A DNA stretch of 64,000 nucleotides from Brevibacillus brevis (GCF_022026395.1 NZ_CP041767.1:3938501-4002500); one strand, 5' to 3'; positions 7,031 to 15,927 are shown, counted from the stretch's first letter. The notes: generated by a model from the letters alone, not told the origin. Program-made: numbers and translations.

Positions 7031-9007
7031 ATGGAAATGGGAAAAATCAGGAAAGTAGGCGATCCTGCCATGCCAGACTGGTCGTATCAAACGTTGTTTC
7101 GGCCACTTCTCTTTCTCATGCCACCCGAACGAGCCCGGTCGATTACATTGCAGTCAATTGGTACATTGGCCAAAATTCCGGGTGGTCCGTTCATCATTGA
7201 ATGGATGGGACATATGGAGCCTCCCTCACATCTCTCCAGAACAATTGGCCCAGTCACGTTCCCTACTCCAGTCGGGTTGGGTGCCGGGTTGGACCCGGAA
7301 TGCATTGCCATTCAAGCGCTGTCCAAATTCGGTTTCGGATTTCTCGAGCTGGGACCTGTGTCCAAAGAACCGATTGATTCCCGCGGCACCATTCAACGTG
7401 ACATTGCCGCAATGAATATCCACTACCCCTGTCTTTTGGTAAATAATGGGATACACACCCTTCAGAGGCGCTTGGAGGGGGCTTCTGGCATTAAAATTCC
7501 GATCGGAGTCAGATTGGCCTGCCAACCAAAAGTCGGCCTGAGAGAAGCCACGGAAGAGCTTCAGGAGCTGATCGACAAATTGGAGCGTTTTTGCTCGTTT
7601 TTCACGATTGACACGCGGGCGAATATAGGACAGCCAGAATGGAGCCACACAGCGTGGAAGGAGCATTTTTCCTGTTTGCGTAACCAAACGGATCTCCCCC
7701 TCTTGCTAGCGATCCCTCCGAGCCTTGCTGAACGGGAAGCGCTCCCGATTCTTACCTCGGCAAAAGAAGCAGGACTCAACGGTCTAGTTGTCGCTGGAGG
7801 CATTATTCAGGAAGATTCACCATGTGCGAACAACACTGTTTATACCACGGGGAGGAGTTCACACGAGCAAGCCGTCAAATTTGTCTCCTGGGCACGGGAA
7901 CAGTGGTCAGATGCCCTTATCATTGGATCAGGCGGGATTCTGGAACCACAAGATGCTCTGACCTTTCTTGCAGCGGGTGCCGATTTTGTGCAGTTGCATA
8001 GCGGCTTGGTCTATTCTGGACCCGGCTTGCCAAAACGAATTAACGAAGCCATCTTGCAAACACAACCAGAAGCTGATCCTCCTCAAGAAAAGCGACCTGC
8101 TTTTTTATTTCCTTCATGGGTATGGGGGATCTTGTTGGGCGTGGGCATGATGATCGGTGGGGCACTTGCTTGGCTGGTCGCCGCAACAACTGTCGTTCTC
8201 CCCTACGACGTACGCTTTCTCGGGATGTCAGCCGACCAGCTCACGCTCTTAAATCCGCAAATTCTCTCTTTCATGTCCCATGATCGGATTAGTCTGGCAG
8301 GAACGATGATATCCATAGGAATTTTGTATAGCCAACTAGCTTACCATGGCCTGCGCAAAGATATTCACTGGACGCGGACCATCTTGCTCGTCTCCGGCTC
8401 CGTTGGGTTTTCCAGCTTCTTTTTATTTATTGGATACGGGTACTTTGATTACGTGCACGCGATTTTAGCGCTCATGTTGTTTCCCTTGTTTTTGCTCGCA
8501 TTACGAACTCCAGCAACCGTTCATTTGACGCGCCTACCGCCACAGCTTCACAACGATCAGGATTGGCGAATGGCTCTATGGGGACAATTGCTGTTTGTCA
8601 TCATCGGATTTGGTTTGACAGGGGCTGGTATCATCATTTCGATCATCGGCGTCACGGGTGTCTTCGTTCCTTCCGACCTCGTCTTTCTCTGCGTGTCTGC
8701 CGATACCTTGCAGTCTTACAATGAGCGATTAATTCCGGTTATCGCTCATGACCGTGCTGGCTTTGGCGGGGCATTAGTTTCGAATGGCTTGGCTGTCTTG
8801 CTGATTAGCCTTTGGGGTATCAGGCGAGGAGAAGCGTGGATTTGGTGGACATTGTTTTTAGCAGGCATTCCGGGCTTCGTTTCTGGCATTGGCATACATT
8901 TTACTGTTGGCTATGTTGATTTTATTCATCTTCTGCCCGCTTATGTTGCCGTCATTTTGTTTCTCGTAGCACTCGTACTTTTGAAGCCGTATTTATGCCG
9001 GACATAA
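7031..9007 (+). CDS. Dihydroorotate-dehydrogenase-like domain fused to a duplicated membrane domain
   Basis: A 658-residue fusion. Residues about 15-345 follow class 2 dihydroorotate dehydrogenase (PyrD): 'TPVGLGAGLD', 'FGFLELGPVS', 'VNNG' and the phosphate loop 'IGSGGI...AGADFVQLHSGLVYSGPGL'. Key residues are lost: the lysine after GAGLD is proline (P89) and the catalytic-serine segment of the SPNT type reads TRANIG (195-200). Residues 360-655 are about eight hydrophobic helices built as a tandem repeat (393-491 and 549-649), each with a SAD motif, an HDR motif (417-419, 573-575), GY(F/V)D and a conserved histidine. Canonical PyrD activity is doubtful; a membrane redox or sensing role is only a guess. 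An in-frame ATG at 7070 is an alternative start. Confidence 0.75.
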   Translation: MEMGKIRKVGDPAMPDWSYQTLFRPLLFLMPPERARSITLQSIGTLAKIPGGPFIIEWMGHMEPPSHLSRTIGPVTFPTPVGLGAGLDPECIAIQALSKFGFGFLELGPVSKEPIDSRGTIQRDIAAMNIHYPCLLVNNGIHTLQRRLEGASGIKIPIGVRLACQPKVGLREATEELQELIDKLERFCSFFTIDTRANIGQPEWSHTAWKEHFSCLRNQTDLPLLLAIPPSLAEREALPILTSAKEAGLNGLVVAGGIIQEDSPCANNTVYTTGRSSHEQAVKFVSWAREQWSDALIIGSGGILEPQDALTFLAAGADFVQLHSGLVYSGPGLPKRINEAILQTQPEADPPQEKRPAFLFPSWVWGILLGVGMMIGGALAWLVAATTVVLPYDVRFLGMSADQLTLLNPQILSFMSHDRISLAGTMISIGILYSQLAYHGLRKDIHWTRTILLVSGSVGFSSFFLFIGYGYFDYVHAILALMLFPLFLLALRTPATVHLTRLPPQLHNDQDWRMALWGQLLFVIIGFGLTGAGIIISIIGVTGVFVPSDLVFLCVSADTLQSYNERLIPVIAHDRAGFGGALVSNGLAVLLISLWGIRRGEAWIWWTLFLAGIPGFVSGIGIHFTVGYVDFIHLLPAYVAVILFLVALVLLKPYLCRT

Positions 9008-9009
9008 AT

Positions 9010-9045
9010 AAAAACAGACGAAAGAAATTCTTTCGTCTGTTTTTC
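9010..9045. terminator. Strong bidirectional terminator
   Basis: A near-perfect palindrome, AAAAACAGACGAAAGAA then its complement and TTTTT, lying between convergent genes. Confidence 0.9.
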
Positions 9046-9076
9046 TCTCATGGAACCTGACTCGATTTATTCAGAA

Positions 9077-10975
9077 TCAGTCCTCGTCTTCCTCATCATC
9101 TTCGTCGTCATCATCGTCACCCGGAGCGAACGCCAATGTGTAGACGTAAGGAGCTTTGTCGCGATCATCTATCCAGACAATGCGATTTCCACCCATGCGC
9201 GGGCTTTCCATTTCCGCATCATCATCCCACTCGATATCGCTAAATGCCCCCTCTTCGAAATCATACAGCTCAAAGTAGAACTGCTTGCCTTTTCCGGACA
9301 GACGATTGTCTTCGAATAAAATCATATTTCGTGAAGCCTGTGGATTTTTTTGGTCACCTTCCGTATAACGTAGCAGCGGATTGACTTTTTGGCGGTCGAT
9401 GTTGTAATAATACAAATCCCAACCTGTTTTGGAATTGCCAGTATCTTCGCTCCAAACTACGAAATCATCGCCAATCTCTGCTTTCTCCACTTTTACGTTT
9501 TTACGAATTTCTCTTTCTCTATCTCCCTCGATATCGTAGAGAACGATCGTTGCATTCTTTTTGCCTTCTTGGACTACCCAGGTTGCATAGTCCTGATAAA
9601 TATCAACGCTTAACGGTTCATCTTTCAGCCTTGATACCTCAGTATGCTTTCCAGTGGACAGATTTGTGATGATCACTTCCGCTCTGCGATCGACATTGAC
9701 CCACAATAGATGTTCTCCGTCGACTTCATAAAACTTTTCACTCGGCTTCTGGTCATCATCTTCGTTTGTGATCTGGGTTTGGACGCCTTTACGAATATCG
9801 TAGGAGAAGAGTGCGTCTTCCCGCTGATCATACCAAACAACATAACGAGAACTTACGACAGGACGAGCTGCATCGTGATCTGAACTACTGATGGCTTTGC
9901 TCGTTCCTTTTACCATATCGTAAAGAACGATAGCATTGTTATTCTTAGACTTTGATACATATGCGACATAACGATCGTGACCAGCTGGATCAATAGGATC
10001 ACCACCTACATTACCCAGCGGAACTTGCTCTTTTTCGTCCAGATCATACAGGTGAAGCTGGAGCTTTTTATTACTGTCCTTTTTCGCATACAAAACGTAG
10101 TCGCCAAAAATTCTCGGCCCTACATTTCCATAAAGGTTGGAGTCAATCTTCTTTTTGGACGATTTATCAACGGTACGATAGATCAGATCATTACCATCAG
10201 CATACACATAATCGTCTTTGTACGTATGTACAAATTCTTTGTCGTTCGAACCGTTCGTCAATTCTTTGTTTCTGCCATTGCTGATGGTATGCACGTAAAT
10301 TTGATTATAGGAGCGATTCTCATACAAAATTTTATTCGTGGAAAGAGTAGGACGCCCTTGATCGCCTTTTTGGACGACAGCCGCCTTTTCTTCTTTGGCT
10401 TTGATATCGTAATAGTAAATATCGCTGTTGCCATCACGTTCATCTTCCCATGCGACATAAGCGTCGCTTACAACCGGGTTGCTTGCTTTTCCACTCGCAG
10501 ATACGACCTCTGTATCGCCTGTAGAAATTTTGTACAGATAAACATCCCCGTTATCTGTCCAGACAACGTTTTTATCCCCGATCTCCACACCATCGACAGA
10601 TGCTGACCCGTCTGACAAACGGGTTTCTTTTTCCTTCGCGATGTCATACAAGTAGACTTCAGAACCTCCGTCACGGGAGTCGATCCACACGACATAATCA
10701 CCATCGACTTTTGGATTCGTCTTTTCAGATTCCTTGTCGCCAATTTGTGTTTGCGTACCTTTATCGAGATTGTAGAGGGTTACAGTTTCTTCCCCTTCAA
10801 CCATCCACACGGCATATTTTTTGGAAATGTCGTAACCGGCTCCGGAAATTTCAGGCTTGCTTGCGTCGATTTTTTCTTCATCACCAATACTGTAGGCAAG
10901 CGCCGGTGTCCCGCTCCACAGAGATGTGACCAAAAGTGCAGCGGCCAGCATTCCCTGCATCGGTTTTCGCTTCAT
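9077..10975 (-). CDS. Exported beta-propeller protein (TolB/PD40-like repeats)
   Basis: A 632-residue secreted protein. It has a signal peptide (KRK start, hydrophobic core, ALA cleavage site near residue 27) and then more than ten repeats of about 45-50 residues of the pattern '(Y)VVW.D.R(D/E)G...(I)Y.YD(I).(K)', as in TolB or WD40-like PD40 propellers. It ends in a run of about 14 acidic residues that could bind calcium or wall polymers. An in-frame ATG at 11044 is rejected; AAAGGAGGAA precedes the ATG at 10975. The role is unknown; a surface scaffold is inference. Convergent with the DHODH-like fusion, no operon partner. Confidence 0.8.
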   Translation of the reverse strand: MKRKPMQGMLAAALLVTSLWSGTPALAYSIGDEEKIDASKPEISGAGYDISKKYAVWMVEGEETVTLYNLDKGTQTQIGDKESEKTNPKVDGDYVVWIDSRDGGSEVYLYDIAKEKETRLSDGSASVDGVEIGDKNVVWTDNGDVYLYKISTGDTEVVSASGKASNPVVSDAYVAWEDERDGNSDIYYYDIKAKEEKAAVVQKGDQGRPTLSTNKILYENRSYNQIYVHTISNGRNKELTNGSNDKEFVHTYKDDYVYADGNDLIYRTVDKSSKKKIDSNLYGNVGPRIFGDYVLYAKKDSNKKLQLHLYDLDEKEQVPLGNVGGDPIDPAGHDRYVAYVSKSKNNNAIVLYDMVKGTSKAISSSDHDAARPVVSSRYVVWYDQREDALFSYDIRKGVQTQITNEDDDQKPSEKFYEVDGEHLLWVNVDRRAEVIITNLSTGKHTEVSRLKDEPLSVDIYQDYATWVVQEGKKNATIVLYDIEGDREREIRKNVKVEKAEIGDDFVVWSEDTGNSKTGWDLYYYNIDRQKVNPLLRYTEGDQKNPQASRNMILFEDNRLSGKGKQFYFELYDFEEGAFSDIEWDDDAEMESPRMGGNRIVWIDDRDKAPYVYTLAFAPGDDDDDEDDEEDED

Positions 10976-11042
10976 GAAACAATTCCTCCTTTTACAACGA
11001 TTTTCACACTTCTCCATTATCCTCCATACGGAAAAGGTTGTC

Positions 11043-11070
11043 AAAAAAAACAGGCCTCAACATAGGCCCG
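11043..11070 (-). terminator. Terminator of the sr1P transcript
   Basis: On the minus strand CGGGCCT and AGGCCTG pair around a six-base loop and are followed by eight T. Confidence 0.85.
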
Positions 11071-11081
11071 TTGACTATTTT

Positions 11082-11207
11082 TTATTCTTTTTCCTGTCTT
11101 TCCCCAGGTCGGCAGTCACAGTTGCACACCGCATAAAGTGTTTTTACTGAATTACATTCAAAATGCTCGATGATGGTTCCGCAAGTCTGACATACGATAG
11201 TTCCCAT
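11082..11207 (-). CDS. sr1P: GapA-binding peptide SR1P
   Basis: A 41-residue peptide that starts MGTIVCQTCG and carries two cysteine pairs (C6/C9 and C28/C30 with C17 between), matching the SR1P family. In B. subtilis this peptide binds glyceraldehyde-3-phosphate dehydrogenase GapA and modulates RNase J1, and is encoded on the sRNA SR1. GGAGGGGAC lies just ahead of the ATG at 11207. A terminator follows 12 bases after the stop. The identity rests on the peptide sequence; whether the RNA also acts by base pairing here is not shown. An AATGT-N6-ACATT inverted repeat upstream (near 11251-11266) could be an operator. Confidence 0.85.
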   Translation of the reverse strand: MGTIVCQTCGTIIEHFECNSVKTLYAVCNCDCRPGERQEKE

Positions 11208-11325
11208 CTATGTCCCCTCCGCATTCAATTGATTCACATATTTCCACAAATGTTATGTTACATTCATCTTAATATGCTACGTCATTAGGAGTCAAGATGC
11301 ATTTGTTGATAATTAGTATGTCACA

Positions 11326-12123
11326 TTAATTCGATATATTGTCATTCAACCAGCTCACGATTTTTTGCAAGACTTCTTCCTTTTCAGGCTCATTCAAAAT
11401 TTCGTGTCGCAAGCCCGCGAATCGTTCAAACGTCTGTCTGTCTGAAAGACCCGCTGTAAACTGTTCCACTGCATCCGCATCTACCAATGAATCAGCACCA
11501 GCTTGCAAAACAAGGACAGGATGCTTGATTTGACTTCTTTCCGCCCACGCCTTTTCCATAGAGCGATTCAATTCCGTGAACCATCTGACACTTACCTTGG
11601 AATAATTGAGCGGATCGTTCTGATAAGCAGCCTGAACCGCTTCGTCACGGGATACCATGTCGGGAGTGATTCCATTCGGCATGACAAGTGTTGGCCAGAC
11701 CCGATCGAGAAACTGCGCCAATTTCTCCTTCCACGCCGGAACAGTCAGTTTGAGCTTCAAGCATGGAGAGGTGAGAATTAACCCTGCCAACTCTTTGCTC
11801 CGCTCATCCGTCTGAATAAAGCGAGTCGCAATGAGACCACCCAGACTATGCCCCATTAAACATACAGGCTTCTCTCCTGACGCATCGGCAAGAGCGGTAC
11901 TCGTCCACTCACGTACACGGGACAAATAGTCTTCGAATGATTGAATATGCCCCCGTCTCCCAGGAGAGCGCCCCCATCCCGGCAAATCTTCCGCATATAC
12001 ATCCCAACCTGCCTGATTAAAATAAGCCGCTACATGCCCATAACGCCCATGATGCTCTCCCGTTCCATGGACGAGAACAATCGCTCCCTGAGAATCTTTG
12101 GCCGACCATTTATGTACACCCAT
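11326..12123 (-). CDS. Alpha/beta hydrolase, monoacylglycerol lipase-like
   Basis: A 265-residue cytoplasmic serine hydrolase of the lysophospholipase/monoglyceride lipase type. Visible are the oxyanion 'LVHGTGEHHGRY' block (17-28), 'DLPGWGRSPG' (46-55), the nucleophile elbow GHSLGG with S93, a GAD(S) segment giving the acid near residue 210 and the final histidine H240 in GLRHE. No signal peptide. AGGAGGA precedes the ATG at 12123. It stands alone; substrate is likely a monoacylglycerol or related ester. Confidence 0.85.
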   Translation of the reverse strand: MGVHKWSAKDSQGAIVLVHGTGEHHGRYGHVAAYFNQAGWDVYAEDLPGWGRSPGRRGHIQSFEDYLSRVREWTSTALADASGEKPVCLMGHSLGGLIATRFIQTDERSKELAGLILTSPCLKLKLTVPAWKEKLAQFLDRVWPTLVMPNGITPDMVSRDEAVQAAYQNDPLNYSKVSVRWFTELNRSMEKAWAERSQIKHPVLVLQAGADSLVDADAVEQFTAGLSDRQTFERFAGLRHEILNEPEKEEVLQKIVSWLNDNISN

Positions 12124-12189
12124 TCTCCCTGTTCCTCCTACTGCTTGATTTCTTTCGATTATACTAAAAACGGAAGGCCGTATTTTACG

Positions 12190-12230
12190 AAAAAAACTAA
12201 AACGAGCAGAAGATAAACTTCTGCTCGTTA
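12190..12230 (-). terminator. Terminator of the DUF3055 gene
   Basis: ACGAGCAGAAG and CTTCTGCTCGT form an 11-bp stem; on the minus strand TTTTAGTTTTTTT follows. Confidence 0.85.
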
Positions 12231-12231
12231 C

Positions 12232-12531
12232 CTAATACTGATTTTCTTCAAATGGAATGGATGGTAAATGTTCCTGGAAAAACTCAGCAAGCGCGACGGC
12301 CTCGTTCTCTGAATCCAGCCTGAAAATTTTTTGCAGGTATCCTGGATTCACCGCATCTTCAGAACTGAGAAGAGTCGATTGCCCTGTCTGCATACAGATC
12401 ACCAACGGCTTCCCATAAAACTTGTGTGTAAATACCATGCCAAAGTCGTATCGTGTTCCCTCTGAAATAAAACCGAGAAAACGTACATTAGCATTCTCCG
12501 AAACGTCGTATAAGTGGTCGTAGTGCTCCAT
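12232..12531 (-). CDS. DUF3055 family protein
   Basis: A 99-residue small protein that looks like the DUF3055 family of Bacillales ('LYDVSE...VRFLGFISEGTRYDF', 'HKFYGKPLV', 'NPGYLQKIF'). Function unknown. GAGGAGGG lies eight bases ahead of the ATG at 12531; the TTG two codons earlier is too close to it. Its stop is next to its own terminator. Upstream, on the same strand, is a MarR-type regulator 78 bases away; cotranscription is possible. Confidence 0.75.
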   Translation of the reverse strand: MEHYDHLYDVSENANVRFLGFISEGTRYDFGMVFTHKFYGKPLVICMQTGQSTLLSSEDAVNPGYLQKIFRLDSENEAVALAEFFQEHLPSIPFEENQY

Positions 12532-12609
12532 CAGCAATCCCTCCTCAACAGTATTTTGGCCTCCGAATTTCGTGAAATATTCGGATTATTCACTAGTATA
12601 AGCGAAAAA

Positions 12610-13158
12610 TCACGTTTTTGCCACCCAAACAGCATCATTTACCAGACGCGTTGGGTTAATGACCCTGTCTTCCCCTTCTTGAATCCATCTTACTTTTTCG
12701 GCACCATGCAACGATTGCGCGACAAAGGAAAGGCATTCAAAGAACAGTTCAACTACTGCTGTACTGTATCGTTCCTCCATTTTCTCCAATGCATACGTCA
12801 ATCTAAAAATATCTGGTACACTTCTTCGACTGGCTTCCAATACTTCTTTTCCTTTTTCAGTCGGGTATACGTGAACCACCCGCCCATCCAACTCCGACTT
12901 TTCGATGGTCACCATGCCTTTCTCCATTAATTTCTTGATATGAATGACAATCGAAGAGGGATGCCAGAAGGTCCAATCTGCAATTTGTGTGACGCGTACA
13001 CCTTCATAACAGTAGATGATCCAGAGAATGTTTAACTGTACGGAAGAATCCAATTCGGCTTCCTTCGCTGCCCGCTCCCAGTCTTCTTTGTTCACCACAT
13101 CGATGGCGCGCATGGTGTTTAAAGCTTCGAATACATGTCTAATTGAGGCCTCCTGCAT
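12610..13158 (-). CDS. MarR-family winged-helix regulator, Hpr/ScoC-like
   Basis: A 182-residue DNA-binding protein. The winged helix spans about residues 30-110: 'GVRVTQIADWTFWHPSSIVIHIKKLMEKGMV' as helix-turn-helix and 'DGRVVHVYPTEKGKEVL' as wing. The 'W.HPSS' form resembles Hpr (ScoC), the transition-state repressor of protease genes, more than typical MarR. The longer frame to 13191 is rejected because GGAGGAA sits eight bases before the ATG at 13158. The ligand and targets are not evident. Confidence 0.82.
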   Translation of the reverse strand: MQEASIRHVFEALNTMRAIDVVNKEDWERAAKEAELDSSVQLNILWIIYCYEGVRVTQIADWTFWHPSSIVIHIKKLMEKGMVTIEKSELDGRVVHVYPTEKGKEVLEASRRSVPDIFRLTYALEKMEERYSTAVVELFFECLSFVAQSLHGAEKVRWIQEGEDRVINPTRLVNDAVWVAKT

Positions 13159-13338
13159 GCGTATATTCCTCCATGATCCTTTATCGTTCATCTAACGGCA
13201 TATAAATATGATATATATTTTACACTTTTCAGAAAAAACACGCAATTGTTTTTGGTCGCCAACTGCCTCATTGCCAAAGAGTGGAAGACAATGCTACACT
13301 AAACGCACAGAATACCGGTACTAGGAGTGAGTGCAGTC

Positions 13339-13767
13339 GTGAAACTTCAATCGGCCTACATCTATTTCGTTGATGGTTCTACCGCAGCATCTGCAAGTAT
13401 TGACGACGTGAAAGCCAAGTTTACGCGATACGTTGACATGACAACAAAAACAGGAAAGCAGTTGGGCTGGACCTATGCTGACGCCGCTTTCCCCTACACC
13501 CTAGAAGAACGCCCGGAAGGAAAGGAATCATGGTTCCTTCTCAAAGGAAAAGACCCTAATATGTACAAAGCCATCGTTGTTGGAGTCGGGAGCAAAAATG
13601 AAAACGGTTCCGAAAAGCACTACATACAAGTGTCCCTCCCTGAATCTGCGACGCATGGCGATAAAAACAAGGCAAATGAGTACTGTCGATACTTGGCACG
13701 TGATTATAAAGCAGAGCTCCACCTCTTCAACAAGCGCATTCAATATTTCCAACCTCGAAAACCATAA
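13339..13767 (+). CDS. DUF1885 family protein
   Basis: A 142-residue soluble protein of the Bacillales-restricted DUF1885 type ('SAYIYFVDGST', 'TKTGKQLGWTYADAAFPY', 'HYIQVSLPE.ATHGDKNKANE'). Function unknown. The region TAGGAGTGA (13322-13330) is its ribosome binding site, so the GTG at 13339 is the start and the GTG at 13327, which lies inside the site, is not. A terminator ends it; the following GH73 gene has its own site but could receive read-through. Confidence 0.78.
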   Translation: MKLQSAYIYFVDGSTAASASIDDVKAKFTRYVDMTTKTGKQLGWTYADAAFPYTLEERPEGKESWFLLKGKDPNMYKAIVVGVGSKNENGSEKHYIQVSLPESATHGDKNKANEYCRYLARDYKAELHLFNKRIQYFQPRKP

Positions 13768-13777
13768 AGAAAGATGG

Positions 13778-13806
13778 AAAAACAGTCGAGAAATTTCGAC
13801 TGTTTT
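13778..13806. terminator. Bidirectional terminator
   Basis: AAAAACAGTCGA and TCGACTGTTTTT pair perfectly over 12 bp around a five-base loop. Confidence 0.88.
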
Positions 13807-13877
13807 TCATGTTCAGGCCTATTCCCTCTGACCTCTTTTTTTCATACGAATAACAAAGAGAGGAAAGAGGTGAGCTT

Positions 13878-14516
13878 ATGGATGCGCAAGCCTTTATTCA
13901 GTTGGTTGCTAACCATGCCAGGAAGACTTATTTGAACGATCGTCTCTTCCCCTCCATTATCATAGCGCAAGCCATACTCGAATCTGGTTGGGGTGAAAAA
14001 GTACCTGTTGACCCTGCCACTGGAACATCCTCGTACAACCTCTTTGGAATAAAGGGAGTGGGACCTGCAGGCTCTGTCACCATCGAAAGCAAAGAGGTGG
14101 AAAACGGAAAGACCGTTATACGTACTTCCCAGTTCCGCGCTTATGAAAATTACCAGCAATCCATGGAAGACCATGCCCAATTTTTACGTAAGCCCGCTTA
14201 TAAAAACGTGCTGGCAGCCACAACTCCCGCACAAGCCGCGCAAGCCTTAGAAGAAGCCGGCTACGCTACTGATCCTGCGTATGCTGAAAAACTGACGCGC
14301 CTCATTCAGACGTACAACTTGACCCAGTACGATCAATTCGTTCCAGAAGATCCACAATCGTTACCTCCCTGGAAACTGGATCTGGGCAATCGTGCGCTAC
14401 AGGAGGGCTTGCTGACATCCCATGAATGGCTAGATAAGTTAGATGAACCAATGCCAGTATGGGCTGTTTTAGCGGTTGCCCTGCGACTGCTGGACAAACA
14501 GCGAGAGAAGCCGTGA
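13878..14516 (+). CDS. GH73 endo-beta-N-acetylglucosaminidase-like hydrolase
   Basis: A 212-residue protein whose first 145 residues follow glycoside hydrolase family 73 ('SIIIAQAILESGWGE' with the catalytic glutamate E35, 'YNLFGIKG', 'FRAYENYQQSMEDHAQFL', 'YATDPAYAEKL'). The last 60 residues are a linker and a helical segment. There is no signal peptide, as in phage endolysins or flagellar muramidases, but there are no phage or flagellar genes around it. AAGAGGTGAGC precedes the ATG at 13878. A role in cell wall hydrolysis follows from the family; how it would reach the wall is open. Confidence 0.85.
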   Translation: MDAQAFIQLVANHARKTYLNDRLFPSIIIAQAILESGWGEKVPVDPATGTSSYNLFGIKGVGPAGSVTIESKEVENGKTVIRTSQFRAYENYQQSMEDHAQFLRKPAYKNVLAATTPAQAAQALEEAGYATDPAYAEKLTRLIQTYNLTQYDQFVPEDPQSLPPWKLDLGNRALQEGLLTSHEWLDKLDEPMPVWAVLAVALRLLDKQREKP

Positions 14517-14533
14517 GTCCATAAAACAATCAA

Positions 14534-14575
14534 AAGCCCCATTTCCACTAGCAAATATCGTGGGTAATGGGGCTG
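14534..14575 (-). terminator. Terminator of the DUF4912 gene
   Basis: AGCCCCATT and AATGGGGCT form a 9-bp stem; the T-rich tail (TTTTG) is on the minus strand. Confidence 0.65.
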
Positions 14576-14626
14576 TTCCGTATAAAAATGCATTGCCGCA
14601 GTCGTAACGTTGCTCGAGCACGTTGA

Positions 14627-14989
14627 TCAAATCATTTGAGACCTGGACAGCGAATAAAACCTTCCGTCCACCATCCGAATTCCCAGATCGACGCAATATT
14701 CCAATCCTTGCGTCACTCCGTACAAAATCCATTCGGAAGAACGGTGGTTGATATCAAAATCAGTGTAAAGGTCAGTGCCATCATTTCGGATCTCTTTGCG
14801 GTACGTCACATCAAAAAGGCGTAGGACAAAAGGCAGTTCAGCAAACGGAATAGCAAACTTTCGCTCTATTTCTTGCTCAAACTCCTTCGTCATGCTCCAC
14901 TCTGCCTGAATGGATTGCTCATCTTTCCAGGCAATGCGTATACTCGGGCCTTCTACATCTGTGGACGATCGCGGGGGATTTGTCTCCAT
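14627..14989 (-). CDS. DUF4912 domain protein
   Basis: A 120-residue protein that fits DUF4912 ('IRIAWKDEQSIQAEW', 'FVLRLFDVT', 'FDINHRSSEWIL', 'YCVDLGIRMVDGRFYSLSRS'). The family is common in Bacillales and cyanobacteria; its role is not known to me. Start ATG at 14989 has a moderate GGGAG close by and AAAGGAAC further off, so the start is less certain. Single gene with its own terminator. Confidence 0.65.
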   Translation of the reverse strand: METNPPRSSTDVEGPSIRIAWKDEQSIQAEWSMTKEFEQEIERKFAIPFAELPFVLRLFDVTYRKEIRNDGTDLYTDFDINHRSSEWILYGVTQGLEYCVDLGIRMVDGRFYSLSRSQMI

Positions 14990-15101
14990 TCGCTCCCATC
15001 GTTCCTTTCTTTCATGTACTTGCTATCACCAAGTATATTGGCTTTTCCGTATATTATAGCACGGGGACATGCAAAGTGGAAACGCATCCAAGCCATAATT
15101 T

Positions 15102-15701
15102 TTAGCGGCCAACTGTAAATGTATTTTCTCCGACGGTTACATAAGAAGTGAATTTCTCGGATTTCATTTGAACTTGTACTTTATAAGTGCCGTATGCTTC
15201 GAGTTTCGTAGATACAAAAGGCTCTGAAAAATAGAAGCTGTTTGCATTTTGCGTGGAGTATTTCCATTCTTTCCCTTTGGACACTTCTTTGCCGTCCGGT
15301 CCGACCAACACAAGTTGCATGCGCAGGTCTTTGGCTACAGGCGCGTCATCAACCTCTACGAATACGTTAAACGTACGAGGCACATTTTTGTCGCTGTATC
15401 CTTTGACAGGGTTGCTGAAAACAACATTTTTATTGCGGGTCTGCTGAATCCCTTCGACCACAATAATATTTACGTTTGGCTTAATCACTTGCAATTTGCC
15501 AGATTGCTGATCGTAATCGGCGAAACCACCGAGCTTGTTCACTATTGATTCAACCGATTCGGCCTTGGATGCTGGCATTTCACTCGCAACGGTTTCTGCG
15601 CCGAAGAATACGCGCATCGCACCCTCTCCAAGCGCAGTAGTGCTCCCCACCCCTGCTGCTACAGTCAACGCCAACAAAGCCGACAACCATGCTTTTTTCA
15701 T
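15102..15701 (-). CDS. Exported protein of unknown function
   Basis: A 199-residue protein with a clear signal peptide (MKKAW, hydrophobic core to about residue 20, cleavage near ALG-E). The mature part has a short helical region (about 40-60) and then two beta-rich stretches; 'FVEVDDAPVAKDLRMQLVLVGPDGK' and the YKVQV segment recall an immunoglobulin-like or accessory Big-type fold. Acts outside the membrane. ACAGGAGGATT precedes the ATG at 15701. No neighbour suggests a pathway. Confidence 0.72.
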   Translation of the reverse strand: MKKAWLSALLALTVAAGVGSTTALGEGAMRVFFGAETVASEMPASKAESVESIVNKLGGFADYDQQSGKLQVIKPNVNIIVVEGIQQTRNKNVVFSNPVKGYSDKNVPRTFNVFVEVDDAPVAKDLRMQLVLVGPDGKEVSKGKEWKYSTQNANSFYFSEPFVSTKLEAYGTYKVQVQMKSEKFTSYVTVGENTFTVGR

Positions 15702-15927
15702 GTCAATAATCCTCCTGTATGTGTGCGCGGCAGCGCTTGTTTTTCCGGAATTTCTTCTCCCTAGTTTATACGTTTGGAAAAGGAAATAGTTGTGCTGCCC
15801 TGATAAGTTTTTTCAACAATATCCACATTATCCACAAGCACAAAAACCTTAGGAAGAAAGACTTATACACAGAGATGTTAGTAACTACTTCTTACCCTTG
15901 ACCAGAATACGGGCGGGAAGGACACAG

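Larger units (their letters stand above)
11043..11230 (-). ncRNA. Candidate SR1-like dual-function small RNA (carries the SR1P peptide)
   Basis: In Bacillus the SR1P peptide is encoded inside the regulatory RNA SR1. Here a short transcript would include the peptide gene and end at a compact terminator. Only the peptide and terminator are seen directly; the transcript ends and any antisense action are inferred, and the 5' end given is approximate. Confidence 0.4.

Noticed and set aside
9977-10606. Open frame on the plus strand opposite the beta-propeller gene
   Set aside because: It arises from the repeat periodicity of the real gene; no ribosome binding site.
13878-14516. GH73 hydrolase as part of a prophage lysis module
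   Set aside because: Neighbours are ordinary chromosomal genes; no holin, tail or integrase genes are present.
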